64,000 nucleotides of DNA from positions 806,001 to 870,000 of the forward strand of contig BAFH01000004.1 in the NCBI GenBank assembly GCA_000296795.1, given 5' to 3'. Numbering within the stretch: position 1 is the first letter of the stretch; each line of letters opens with the position of its first letter. Of the stretch, positions 17,964 to 26,376 are shown one piece after another. The notes under the pieces are model-generated. The model was not told the origin of the DNA. It did not search any database and was given only the letters and a program-made list of their open reading frames with translations. Origin of the DNA: Candidatus Jettenia caeni. Lineage in GTDB: Bacteria > Planctomycetota > Brocadiia > Brocadiales > Brocadiaceae. A program made the position numbers and the translations under genes.

Positions 17964-19250
17964 TCATTTAAATTCCTTTTTATCAATAACCTTAATACCA
18001 CTCATATAGGGATAAAGCACATCCGGAATTACGATAGATCCATCCTTTTGCTGATAGGTCTCAAGAAGCGCAATAACCGTTCTTGGCAGAGCTAAGCCAG
18101 ATCCGTTTAATGTATGCACAAATCCTATCTTTCCATCTTCATCCCGGAAACGCACATTAATACGTCTTGACTGGAAATCTTCAAAATTACTGCAGGAAGA
18201 AACCTCTAAAAATTTATCTAACCCAGGAGACCAGACCTCGATATCATAACATTTTGCAGCCGCAAAACTCATATCCCCGGTACACAATTTTACTATCCTG
18301 TATTCAAGTCCTAAAAGTTGAAGCACCTTTTCTGCATTACCAACGAGTAATTCCAGCTCATGATAAGATGTTTCCGGTCTCACCAGTTTAACCAACTCTA
18401 CTTTATTGAATTGATGGACTCGTATAATGCCCCTCGTATCCTTACCGTAAGAACCTGCCTCACGCCGAAAGCAAGGGGTATAGGCTGTATAGTAAACAGG
18501 AAGATCTTTGTATGAGAATATTTCATCACGATGGATATTGGTAACAGGCACTTCTGCTGTGGGCACGAGGAAAAGGTCGTCAACAGCAGTCCGGTACATA
18601 TCCTCTTCTAACTTCGGCAACTGCCCTGTTCCCGTCATAGCCGTGCGGTTAACGAGAAACGGTGGAAATAATTCAGTATATCCATGCTCCCTGGTATGAA
18701 GATCCAGCATAAAACTAAATAAGGCGCGTTCAAGTTTTGCCCCAAGACCTTTTAATAATATAAAGCCTGACCCGGAAATCTTTGAAGATCGTTCTAAATC
18801 GAGAATGTCCAGAATACGCCCCAGTTCCCAATGGGGAAGAGGAGTAAAATCAAATACTTTCCGGTTTCCCCAGGTTTTGACAACAACATTATCCTTTTCA
18901 TCCTTGCCAATAGGTGTGTCTGCAGAAGGAATATTTGGAATGCGGAGGAGAAGGTTATTCATTTGAGATTCCAACGCTTTTAGTTTCTCTTCACTGGATT
19001 TTATTTCATCACCGATCTTCTTTGTTTCTTCAATAATCCCGGAAGCATCCTGCCCTTTTTTTTTCAGTTCATTGACAGCCTTTGATCTCTCATTACGCTT
19101 ACCCTTTAACTGTTCGCAGGCATAGATTGTAGACCTGCGCTGTACATCAAGCTCTAAAATTTCGTCAATACTGGCCGCATTTTCATGTTTATTGGCGATA
19201 GCCTGTTTGATCTTGTCAGGGTTATTCCTGATAAAATTTATATCAAGCAT
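17964..19250 (-). CDS. serS: Seryl-tRNA synthetase
   Basis: 428 residues. Class II synthetase charging tRNA-Ser, and also the first step in making Sec-tRNA, which matters because selA and selB are in this window. The N-terminal antiparallel coiled coil (about 30-100) binds the tRNA long arm. Catalytic motifs: LVPTAEVPVTN, motif 2 YTPCFRREAGSYGKDTRGII, and motif 3 GSGLALPRTVIALLETYQ. GGGAGG lies about 13 bases before the ATG. It is convergent with the preceding membrane-protein gene. Confidence 0.96.
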   Translation of the reverse strand: MLDINFIRNNPDKIKQAIANKHENAASIDEILELDVQRRSTIYACEQLKGKRNERSKAVNELKKKGQDASGIIEETKKIGDEIKSSEEKLKALESQMNNLLLRIPNIPSADTPIGKDEKDNVVVKTWGNRKVFDFTPLPHWELGRILDILDLERSSKISGSGFILLKGLGAKLERALFSFMLDLHTREHGYTELFPPFLVNRTAMTGTGQLPKLEEDMYRTAVDDLFLVPTAEVPVTNIHRDEIFSYKDLPVYYTAYTPCFRREAGSYGKDTRGIIRVHQFNKVELVKLVRPETSYHELELLVGNAEKVLQLLGLEYRIVKLCTGDMSFAAAKCYDIEVWSPGLDKFLEVSSCSNFEDFQSRRINVRFRDEDGKIGFVHTLNGSGLALPRTVIALLETYQQKDGSIVIPDVLYPYMSGIKVIDKKEFK

Positions 19251-19688
19251 GTATTCAAAAAGCCTCCCATTCTTTAACTAAATATATCAACGAAACACAA
19301 AGGTGTAAGGTTGATTTTTCTAAATATTTTTCTATGCGAATTATATGGAATCACTTTCGTGAATTCAATGGAATTCTATTTATACTATTAACACGCTAAT
19401 ATTTATAGATCAGGAGAGCAAACAGACAATAAGATTTACCATATGAATGATTCTGTTAAACTAACAATCGGAATGCCCTCTCATCGTTAAACCCTTCTTT
19501 TAATCTCTACCAAAAAGTCTAGCTTTTTATGATAATGTTTGAGATAATAAAAACGCTACAAAAACCTGGCGGAGTTGAAATAGTACTTACAGACTGTTAG
19601 CTAGTTCAATCGTCTTCTATCGGATCAAAGCATTTCATATGATTATTTCACTATAGCGCAAACCCAAATTATTGATAAACTGACTGCT
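19251..19688. other. Divergent intergenic region between serS and the DUF362 gene
   Basis: AT-rich, 438 bases. The genes diverge, so promoters for both are expected, but no convincing -35/-10 pair, riboswitch or repeat was recognised. Confidence 0.3.
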
Positions 19689-20681
19689 ATGAACAGGCAT
19701 GATAAAATCTCACGCAGGACATTTCTCAAGACTGGTATTACTGTAGGCGCTGGCTTATATGGGTTGTCCTATTTGAGTACCATGAAGAAAAAACCAAACT
19801 TAAAGAAACAAAAGGAACACCAATTAAAGCCTGGATTGGTCGTTGCTTATGGGAATGTTACTGATCCTATCAAAGAAGTCACTGTAATAAAAGAGATGGT
19901 ACGTCGTGCTATGAACGCTCTGGGCGGTATGAATAAACTTGTTTCCAAAGGCAATAGAGTTGTTATCAAGCCCAATATTGCATGGAATCAGAAACCAGAA
20001 TTCGCCGCCAATACCAATCCTTTTGTAGTAGCAGCCCTGGTGGAGTTGTGCAGGGAGGCAGGGGCAAGCGTAGTAAAGGTAATGGATCATACCTGTTCCG
20101 CAAACCCCGAACCATCTTATGTTAATAGTGGTATTGCCACAGCAGCCCATCAGTCAGGGGCTGAGGTAATTTATCTTAATAAGAGCCGTTTCAAGGATTT
20201 TACTATCCCTGATGGCAAAATCTTGAAATCGTGGTATTTTTATGAGGAAATGGTATACGCCAATGAAGTAGATGTTCTCATTAATGTCCCTATTGCAAAA
20301 CAGCATGGCACATCACGGCTTTCTATGGGACTAAAAAATGTTTTTGGTATGATTGGTGGAGACCGGGGCAGCCTGCATACCAATATTCATCCAAAAATTG
20401 CTGATCTTAATAAATTCGTCAAGATAGACCTTACCGTACTCGACGCCTTCCGTATTCTGAAAAATCACGGTCCTACCGGCGGAAGATTAGATGACGTTGA
20501 CAATTCTGCAGATCATGCACGACGTATCATTATAGGCACTGACCCGGTTGCCGTTGATGCCTATGGCACCAGCTTATTCAGTATCCAACCAAAAGATATA
20601 GGCTACATCCGTGAATCACATGAACAGAGACTAGGAGAGATTGATTATCGATTGAAAGGTTTTGAGGAAATACGAGTATAA
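19689..20681 (+). CDS. Tat-exported DUF362 protein
   Basis: 330 residues. The N-terminus has a twin-arginine signal, ISRRTFLKTG followed by the hydrophobic ITVGAGLYGLSYLS stretch, so it is probably folded in the cytoplasm and exported. The rest is a DUF362 domain: VVIKPNIAWNQKPEFAANTN, VVKVMDHTCSANP, NVPIAKQHGTSRLSMGLKN and PTGGRLDDVDNS. The family is often linked to ferredoxin-like iron-sulfur proteins, but no CxxCxxC ferredoxin motif is present here. The function is unknown. It stands alone ahead of the Mut7-C gene. Confidence 0.85.
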   Translation: MNRHDKISRRTFLKTGITVGAGLYGLSYLSTMKKKPNLKKQKEHQLKPGLVVAYGNVTDPIKEVTVIKEMVRRAMNALGGMNKLVSKGNRVVIKPNIAWNQKPEFAANTNPFVVAALVELCREAGASVVKVMDHTCSANPEPSYVNSGIATAAHQSGAEVIYLNKSRFKDFTIPDGKILKSWYFYEEMVYANEVDVLINVPIAKQHGTSRLSMGLKNVFGMIGGDRGSLHTNIHPKIADLNKFVKIDLTVLDAFRILKNHGPTGGRLDDVDNSADHARRIIIGTDPVAVDAYGTSLFSIQPKDIGYIRESHEQRLGEIDYRLKGFEEIRV

Positions 20682-20790
20682 TTAAACTACAATCTATTGT
20701 AGTCAATCAATACTCAAAAGATAAAAACAGAAAAAAACCTCCGGTCTTCTTATCTTCTCTGAAAAAGTATTTACGAAGTCGGTATTCAAT

Positions 20791-21279
20791 ATGATCTCAA
20801 AATCCTTAAAATTTATTGCAGATGCTATGCTTGGCAGACTCGCAAAATGGTTACGCATATTAGGATATGATGTGGTATATGAACCTTCTATTTCAGATGA
20901 TGCTCTCATTGCCAGAGCTCTTCGCGATGACCGTATAATACTCTCCATGGATAAGAAATTAATAGAACGTATATCAGCAAAGAACTCCCTTTACATTAAA
21001 GACAGCAACTATAAAGAGCAACTCAAACAGGTAATCACTTATTACAACATTGATTACAAAACTAACATCTTTACGAGGTGTCTGGTCTGCAATAGATCTT
21101 TAGATACTATCCATAAAGAAAAGATCCAGGATAAAGTATTTCCGTATGTTTATTCAATACAAGACAAATTCCACATCTGCCAGCAATGCAATCGCATATA
21201 TTGGGCTGGTACCCATAGAATTAATATAGTAGAAAAGCTGAATGAGATATTAAAAGATATAAATCTGGAGTGTATATGA
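20791..21279 (+). CDS. Mut7-C RNase-domain protein
   Basis: 162 residues. The N-terminal half KFIADAMLGRLAKWLRILGY (7-26) and DDRIILSMDKKLIER resembles the PIN-like nuclease fold of Mut7-C proteins, with acidic residues at Asp11, Asp36, Asp37 and Asp54. The C-terminal half carries a zinc ribbon with CLVC (97-100) and CQQC (130-133). The family is predicted to process RNA; no direct target is known. It is about 500 bases upstream of the parvulin gene, which has its own promoter. Confidence 0.85.
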   Translation: MISKSLKFIADAMLGRLAKWLRILGYDVVYEPSISDDALIARALRDDRIILSMDKKLIERISAKNSLYIKDSNYKEQLKQVITYYNIDYKTNIFTRCLVCNRSLDTIHKEKIQDKVFPYVYSIQDKFHICQQCNRIYWAGTHRINIVEKLNEILKDINLECI

Positions 21280-21321
21280 AAATCTCATCGTACTCCCCTG
21301 TTTCCCGGATACTTATTCGAT

Positions 21322-21350
21322 TTGACAATTTTTGGATGGTTTTGTATAGT
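21322..21350 (+). promoter_or_regulatory. Sigma-70-like promoter for the parvulin gene
   Basis: TTGACA (21322-21327), a 17-base spacer and TATAGT (21345-21350). The predicted start near 21357 leaves a leader of about 78 bases before the gene at 21435. Confidence 0.6.
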
Positions 21351-21434
21351 TAATTTTACGTAACTGATTGAAGCTGCTATTGAACCTATGGAATTTTATT
21401 ACAAAAAATCATCTATATTTGGCAAGATAAGATA

Positions 21435-22346
21435 ATGAACAAACTCATAGTACCTTTACTCTATTTGGCTTTAACCTTATTTCAGCAAACTGCATTCTCC
21501 GCAGATAAAAAATATCAAAACGATGTTGTAGCAACGGTTAATGGTAAAAAAATATTACAAGAAGACATAAGTAACAGGCTCAGTAACTTTAAGGATGTAG
21601 ATCCTGATACTCTGGATACTATTAAACAAGAAATCATAGATCAATTGATTACTGATATCCTGTTGGAAGAGTTCATTGATAAACAAGGTTTAGTGGTTGT
21701 ACCGGAAGAGATTGAAAGGGAGATAGATCAGATAAGAGGCACTATTGGCGGTACTCAATCACTGGAACAGGTCCTTACATCTATTGGCTCTCATATGATG
21801 GAATTTAAAAAAAGTGTAAAACACTCTATTGCCCTTGAAAAATATTTTCATGACAAACTTGATGACAGGATGTTAGAGAAGTTTTTTGAGGAGAACAAAA
21901 ATCTCTTTAATGGAGAATCGGTAAAGGTAAGTCACATCCTCGTAGATACAAGAAATATGAAGACACCGGAAGAATATGCTCAGGCGCTTGAGCATATCAA
22001 AAATATTAAAAAGGAAATTGATCAGGGAAGCACCTTTGATGAAACCGCAAGAAAATATTCCAACTGCCCGTCTGCCTTCATTGGTGGAGATTTAGGGTTT
22101 ATTCAGAGAAAGAGTAATCTTGCAAAGTCATTTTCAGACACTGCATTTGCTTTACAGGTGGATCAAGTGGGTGGGCCAGTTCGGACAGAATATGGATATC
22201 ATCTCATAAAGGTTACTGATAAGAAAGAAGGTTCTCGCATTCAATTTACAAGCGTTAAGGAGAAAGTGCGTTTAGAAGTACTTGATGCTGAAATCCTTAA
22301 ACTACTCGATCGCCTTCGGAAGGAAGCTCAGATTGTAGCCAACTAA
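21435..22346 (+). CDS. Exported peptidyl-prolyl isomerase (SurA/PrsA/PpiC-like)
   Basis: 303 residues. Signal peptide at the start (MNKLIVPLLYLALTLFQQTA, cleavage after FSA). An N-terminal chaperone-like helical region (about 30-150, VVATVNGKKILQEDISNRL) precedes one parvulin domain. Its hallmarks are VKVSHILVDTR, ARKYSNCPSAFIGGDLGFIQ, FALQVDQVGGPVRTEYGYHLIKV. It should help fold envelope or outer-membrane proteins after export. Unlike SurA it has a single isomerase domain. There is no lipobox, so it is soluble in the periplasm. Confidence 0.9.
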   Translation: MNKLIVPLLYLALTLFQQTAFSADKKYQNDVVATVNGKKILQEDISNRLSNFKDVDPDTLDTIKQEIIDQLITDILLEEFIDKQGLVVVPEEIEREIDQIRGTIGGTQSLEQVLTSIGSHMMEFKKSVKHSIALEKYFHDKLDDRMLEKFFEENKNLFNGESVKVSHILVDTRNMKTPEEYAQALEHIKNIKKEIDQGSTFDETARKYSNCPSAFIGGDLGFIQRKSNLAKSFSDTAFALQVDQVGGPVRTEYGYHLIKVTDKKEGSRIQFTSVKEKVRLEVLDAEILKLLDRLRKEAQIVAN

Positions 22347-22410
22347 AAAAAACCAATAATACAATCGCCATAGTTGTTGATTTTATTTGACCAAAGATAT
22401 TTCTCTATAC

Positions 22411-23103
22411 TTATTGTTTCTCTTTGTAGATATAATCAGATATCTCTTCTGAGGCAACAATTTTCCGGGCAAGCGCATAGGTAAGCTTTTGAATAGCATC
22501 ATCCACCGCCGGAGCAAAATTAGGACCTGTGGTCATCCACCACTCATACTCTACCTTAGAAGTTACAAAATCAAGCCCTTTTCCTTCCGCAGAAACATCC
22601 GAATCCCATACTTTACTGAGGTTTGGATCTAAAAAAGATGCCGTTACCGAAAGGTTATGTTTTCCAACAGCTCTCCATACAGATTCTTCAATATAAAGTT
22701 CAATTTCTGAATCCTTTAAACTAACGGATAAAATGCCATCCAGACCTTTTTTACTCAAATCTTCCTTACTTTGCAGATCACCTATTGGTATTACATTCTT
22801 AAAGAGAACCTTTGACATTTCCTCTAATTTCAAAGAGAGAGATTTTCCGATGGGAAAAACAAAATTCGGGAAAACATAGCGAGGTGAACCAGCCTCATAT
22901 TGCCTTAGTGGCGCTTCTTGAATAAAATTACGCAAATGAGGCTCAATGTACAAACCTATAGTAACAGGTAATGGAGTTATTTGATAAAGTCTTTTATCAA
23001 GATCAGGAGAAAGTCTTACTGGCGGTCTTTGCCCGCTTAAACATCCTGTCAAGACAAGAAAAGACAGTAAAGCAATCCAATATTTATATGAGATAGATTT
23101 CAT
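22411..23103 (-). CDS. Lipoprotein of unknown function
   Basis: 230 residues. The signal peptide ends in the lipobox LTGC (Cys21), so it is membrane-anchored by lipid. No family was recognised. Visible features are a PLPVTIGLYIEPHLRNFI segment, a mixed alpha-beta body and a C-terminal helix with DDAIQKLTYALARKI. This layout resembles several envelope lipoproteins that have a LPS- or secretin-associated beta-sandwich, but that is only an impression. A promoter at 23205-23233 lies upstream, close to the end of the PAS gene. Confidence 0.7.
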   Translation of the reverse strand: MKSISYKYWIALLSFLVLTGCLSGQRPPVRLSPDLDKRLYQITPLPVTIGLYIEPHLRNFIQEAPLRQYEAGSPRYVFPNFVFPIGKSLSLKLEEMSKVLFKNVIPIGDLQSKEDLSKKGLDGILSVSLKDSEIELYIEESVWRAVGKHNLSVTASFLDPNLSKVWDSDVSAEGKGLDFVTSKVEYEWWMTTGPNFAPAVDDAIQKLTYALARKIVASEEISDYIYKEKQ

Positions 23104-23204
23104 GAAATATATAGAACAAACAAATACCTTTCATGCGACTGAAATTTATGTGCTATATTATAGCATCTTTTGAGAGGATAGTAACAAAGACTTATTTACC
23201 AGAC

Positions 23205-23233
23205 ATTACACAAAATCAGCAATATTTTGTCAA
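23205..23233 (-). promoter_or_regulatory. Sigma-70-like promoter for the lipoprotein gene
   Basis: On the minus strand TTGACA (23228-23233), a 17-base spacer and TGTAAT (23205-23210). It gives a leader of about 95 bases before the start at 23103. Confidence 0.5.
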
Positions 23234-23238
23234 GATTT

Positions 23239-23703
23239 TTATCTCTTCCACTTTACCGGTATGTCATTACTTTCTCTGCCAATCATAACAACACCCTTTA
23301 TCTTTCTCAATCGGGTATATACAGGGTATGTTTTTAAAAGAATAGGGTCGCCACTTTTGGGACTTAATATTTCGCTCGTTGCTGTTACTCCAGTCTTCAG
23401 TGTCTGCCATATTGGACAATCCTTACAAGCTAGTGCGAACTTATGCTTTATTAGGAAGCATTTTTTTCCTAGCGGCCGCCCCGTAAAAAAATGCCTTGCT
23501 GCCTTATTGAGATTTACCACCTTAAATTCTGTATCAAATACCACTATAGGGTCTGTTATCATATCAAAAATACGGTCAAATTCTCCCCATCTTTTCTTTT
23601 TTCTCACAGGGGATGCATGCTTCTTGTCAATGTTTCCATGAGCCTGTATATCAGCATTCAAATGGGTTGATCCTGATTTTGAATTATATCTTTTTGCAAA
23701 CAA
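23239..23703 (-). CDS. Small single-domain PAS protein
   Basis: 154 residues from a TTG start with AAGAGA seven bases before it. The body, from FDRIFDMITDPIVVFDTEFK to VVMIGRES, has the PAS order (FDTEFKVVNLNKAARHFF early, then PVYTRLRKIKGVVMIGRE at the end). Two cysteines flank a CKDCPIW motif (near residues 98-104) common in redox or haem-linked PAS domains of anaerobes. No kinase or output domain is attached, so it must act by binding a partner. The basic N-terminal 40 residues are low complexity. Confidence 0.75.
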   Translation of the reverse strand: MFAKRYNSKSGSTHLNADIQAHGNIDKKHASPVRKKKRWGEFDRIFDMITDPIVVFDTEFKVVNLNKAARHFFTGRPLGKKCFLIKHKFALACKDCPIWQTLKTGVTATSEILSPKSGDPILLKTYPVYTRLRKIKGVVMIGRESNDIPVKWKR

Positions 23704-23976
23704 GTTTTGATCTCTTAATAATAATTTTTATTCACTTCTTTACCACAATAAAACGATGCTTATAGATGTGTTATCAAAATCGAGCAATTAGCATACCGCA
23801 AAATACTTGCAAGCAATGCATAATAACTATATTTACACAAGTGTTTAAGTAATTACTATATAAGGAAACACCGTTCTAGATAATAGTTTATTTTGCAGAG
23901 AAAGAAGTACTTTACGTACAGGTAATTTTGGTGGTAATCAACCAGTGTTTGAAAATAGGTAGTTGTGAACAAATAT

Positions 23977-24438
23977 CTACGGCATGGAAAACAATTGCTC
24001 CGGAAGTCTTATGCTTAATACAGGACAAGGGGCCTTTTGTATAACCCTTTCAGCAACACTTCCAATTAATATATGCTTTAGTCCAGTTCTGCCATGCGTA
24101 CCCATAATTATCAAATCTACTTGCTTGTCTTTGGCGGCCTTTATTATCTCAACAAATGGAATGCCCTTAACAATAAAAGTATCTACATAAACTTTTTCTC
24201 GTATTTTATCAGGTATCAGGTTTATAAGCCGTATTTTGAGATTATCTGTCTGTTGATCTTCCAAAGAGAGATCAATTTGTTTTACTACATCTCCCACATT
24301 GTTTATGTGCGTTTCTATAACATATACAAGATACAACGATGCCTGATCTTTCATTGATAAGTCAATTGCATAGTTTAATGCATAGGTAGAACAGGGGGAA
24401 AAGTCAATAGGGCAAAGTATTTTCTTTAATTTAGTCAT
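23977..24438 (-). CDS. Universal stress protein (UspA family)
   Basis: 153 residues, full length. The start MTKLKKILCPIDFSPCSTYALNYA and the ATP-binding G-x2-G-x9-G(S) motif, GTHGRTGLKHILIGS near residues 112-128, show an ATP-binding UspA-type protein. Such proteins accumulate on starvation, oxidative or energy stress. The short tail PEQLFSMP follows the conserved APCPVLSIR end. It is the last gene of the minus-strand block after the small secreted protein, from which it is separated by a terminator. Confidence 0.92.
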   Translation of the reverse strand: MTKLKKILCPIDFSPCSTYALNYAIDLSMKDQASLYLVYVIETHINNVGDVVKQIDLSLEDQQTDNLKIRLINLIPDKIREKVYVDTFIVKGIPFVEIIKAAKDKQVDLIIMGTHGRTGLKHILIGSVAERVIQKAPCPVLSIRLPEQLFSMP

Positions 24439-24445
24439 GTTTCAA

Positions 24446-24490
24446 TAAGAAAAAAGGCAGTTGTTAAGAGAAGCAGATAACAACTGCCTT
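24446..24490 (-). terminator. Terminator of the small secreted protein gene
   Basis: AAGGCAGTTGTTA (24454-24466) and TAACAACTGCCTT (24478-24490) form a perfect 13-bp stem with an 11-base loop. On the minus strand it is followed by a U-rich tract (plus strand AAGAAAAAA at 24447-24455). It lies 41 bases past the stop at 24531. Confidence 0.88.
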
Positions 24491-24530
24491 AAATGAGGAT
24501 ATTACTTAGAATTTTTCTGTATTATCACGA

Positions 24531-24875
24531 TTAGTGATGTCCGCTTGGATGAAGCGCACTTGCGCCTAAATCCAGGGATATAAACCGGATATCTTTCTCC
24601 TGGAGATTAACCTTTGTATGAGCACTTGCGCCACCATGCTCATGAACTGAGATTTCATACATTCCAGGCTTTAATTCGAATACACAGGTACCATTTTTTC
24701 CTGTTGTACAAGTATTATCACCAACCTTAATCTCTGCCCCTTCAATCGGTGTACCAATGGCGATTGCTGTAACCCATAACTTTGCAGGTTTAACTGTATA
24801 AGCCTGAGCTGTTGTCATTCCAATTCCAGTGGCCAATGCCACACCCATTAACCCTGCAAATATTTTCCTAAACAT
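24531..24875 (-). CDS. Small secreted protein with Ig-/transthyretin-like fold and His-rich tail
   Basis: 114 residues from the ATG at 24875, chosen because AAAGGAGA precedes it and it begins a clean signal peptide (MFRKIFAGLMGVALATGIGM, ending AQA). The mature part has the pattern VTAIAIGTPIEGAEIKVGDN, then KNGTCVFELKPGMYEISVHE. This is the order of a carboxypeptidase-regulatory/transthyretin-like beta sandwich. Two cysteines (in NTCTTGKNGTC) may form a disulfide. The tail ends LHPSGHH, and HEHGG is also seen, so metal binding is possible. It is probably periplasmic or cell-surface. Confidence 0.65.
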   Translation of the reverse strand: MFRKIFAGLMGVALATGIGMTTAQAYTVKPAKLWVTAIAIGTPIEGAEIKVGDNTCTTGKNGTCVFELKPGMYEISVHEHGGASAHTKVNLQEKDIRFISLDLGASALHPSGHH

Positions 24876-25166
24876 ACCTACTTTCTCCTTTCTTATTGAT
24901 TTGATAGTAAAATTTATAGAAGTACCATAAAAACATATAATAGTTCCCCCCTTTTCCACCCCCTTTCGCCGTGTTTATAATACTTTTACCAATAAATATT
25001 GTCCCATTATACACCTTAAAATATCTTCGTCAAGATATATATTTGCTTAGGAAACTTGCGGCAAAGGGAATTTGAGAAGATAATATCTCATAAGCGTATA
25101 TCTTTTTGTTACTCTCTTTGAAGTCCCGTCTCTCAATAATTCAGAAATACATCCAGGCACAGAGAA

Positions 25167-25670
25167 TTATTTCTCCTTTATCTGATTAATTTTTACGATA
25201 AGTTCTCCCTTATTATCCTTAAATCCTTTACCGTAAAGCCCGATTATATCATCGTTCATGGATAGATATAAGAATTCACCATCTTCACTAGGAAGGATAC
25301 GAATAGACCCGGAAATTCCCATAGGAAATATTCTGCCATAATCTCCAATTCTGCCAAAAAGCTTTCCAATAGGTTGACCCGGTTGCACATAATCCTTCAA
25401 AGCATTGATGGGAATACCATCGGCAGTATGTCCATTTGGAAATAATTTAGGATTAAAAGACCATACATCACCCTTTTCCACTTTCCAGCATAAGCTTGTA
25501 TCCTCCTGTACCACAACATCAGTCATTTCCCATACTACATTGGCATGAGCAATTACCGTTTCGGCTCGCGCAGAAGCAAATGCCATGAACAGAATATTGC
25601 CCGCAAACAAAATCCCTATAAGTATTTTTCCTGTTAACAGAGTTCTTAATTGCAGAAAGGTACAGATCAT
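25167..25670 (-). CDS. Secreted PA-IL (LecA)-like domain protein
   Basis: 167 residues. After an N-terminal hydrophobic segment (about 10-36, ending ARA) comes a single domain with HANVVWEMTDVVVQEDTSLC, KVEKGDVWSFNP, PIGKLFGRIGDYGRIFPMG, DGEFLYLSMND and GELIVKIN. This order matches the PA-IL/LecA-like galactose-binding beta sandwich and the related secreted domains common in planctomycetes. Sugar binding is likely by family but not shown. Its start overlaps the stop of the FmdE-like gene by four bases (ATGA-type coupling), so the two are made together. Confidence 0.7.
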   Translation of the reverse strand: MICTFLQLRTLLTGKILIGILFAGNILFMAFASARAETVIAHANVVWEMTDVVVQEDTSLCWKVEKGDVWSFNPKLFPNGHTADGIPINALKDYVQPGQPIGKLFGRIGDYGRIFPMGISGSIRILPSEDGEFLYLSMNDDIIGLYGKGFKDNKGELIVKINQIKEK

Positions 25671-26314
25671 TTCAATTCCCTTATAACAAACATTCCGTCT
25701 GGTGGATTCATCAGGACAACTTTAATCCTATCGTGCCATAATTCACCAAACTCTTTTATTTCTGCATCAGTCCCCTTGCCTGTTACTGCTAATGGCATCA
25801 AATCTCCCATTTTGGGATTGGCAGGAAGCATATAATTGCTATAGCTAATCTCTATTCTTTTTTTATTATCCAATCTTTCAAATAGTACCGTACACACTGC
25901 ATCCTCATCCGCTTCTTGTGTTTCATCAAAAGATAATAAATTCTGTCTGTTATATCTGCCGCCACCTAATCCTTTAAAACCGCTTTCTCCTGCGGCGCCG
26001 GTAACTAAGGTAACGACTTGTGATATCGGACCATTTACCTTATAGTCTATTCCCCCTTTAAATATTACCCTTATTTGTCCACGTATCGGGATCTCATTAC
26101 CGTACAGGTTCTTCAAGGCCAATTGTGTTAACTTATATGCGCCGGAAACTGCCGGGCATGAATGCCCCGCAAATTTTACAGCGTCGGTATAAGTAAAAAC
26201 AAAAGCCTCATTTCTATCCATTGCACCTAATGCTATAGCGAGTGGATCTTTAATCTTGATAGGTTCTACCGTATTAAAAAAAGGTTTATTAAATTTCGTT
26301 TGTTCCATTGACAT
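25667..26314 (-). CDS. FmdE-domain protein
   Basis: 215 residues from the ATG at 26314, with GAAGGAG just upstream. The N-terminal motif VKFAGHSCPAVSGAYKLTQL is the FmdE signature (usual form GHLCPGLALGYR), with Cys and His for a metal site. The rest (QVVTLVTGAAGESGFKGLGG, then NRQNLLSF) fits an FmdE alpha-beta domain. FmdE was named from formylmethanofuran dehydrogenase operons, where it is thought to bind molybdenum/tungsten cofactor or zinc. Here it lies 23 bases beyond acsA and is coupled to a secreted lectin-like gene, an unusual partner. No signal peptide is present, so it stays in the cytoplasm. Confidence 0.75.
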   Translation of the reverse strand: MSMEQTKFNKPFFNTVEPIKIKDPLAIALGAMDRNEAFVFTYTDAVKFAGHSCPAVSGAYKLTQLALKNLYGNEIPIRGQIRVIFKGGIDYKVNGPISQVVTLVTGAAGESGFKGLGGGRYNRQNLLSFDETQEADEDAVCTVLFERLDNKKRIEISYSNYMLPANPKMGDLMPLAVTGKGTDAEIKEFGELWHDRIKVVLMNPPDGMFVIRELK

Positions 26315-26376
26315 ACATTTCTCCTTCATGAAAAATTTTCTGCTCCACAACAATACTTCTGGTAATCTCAGCCAGA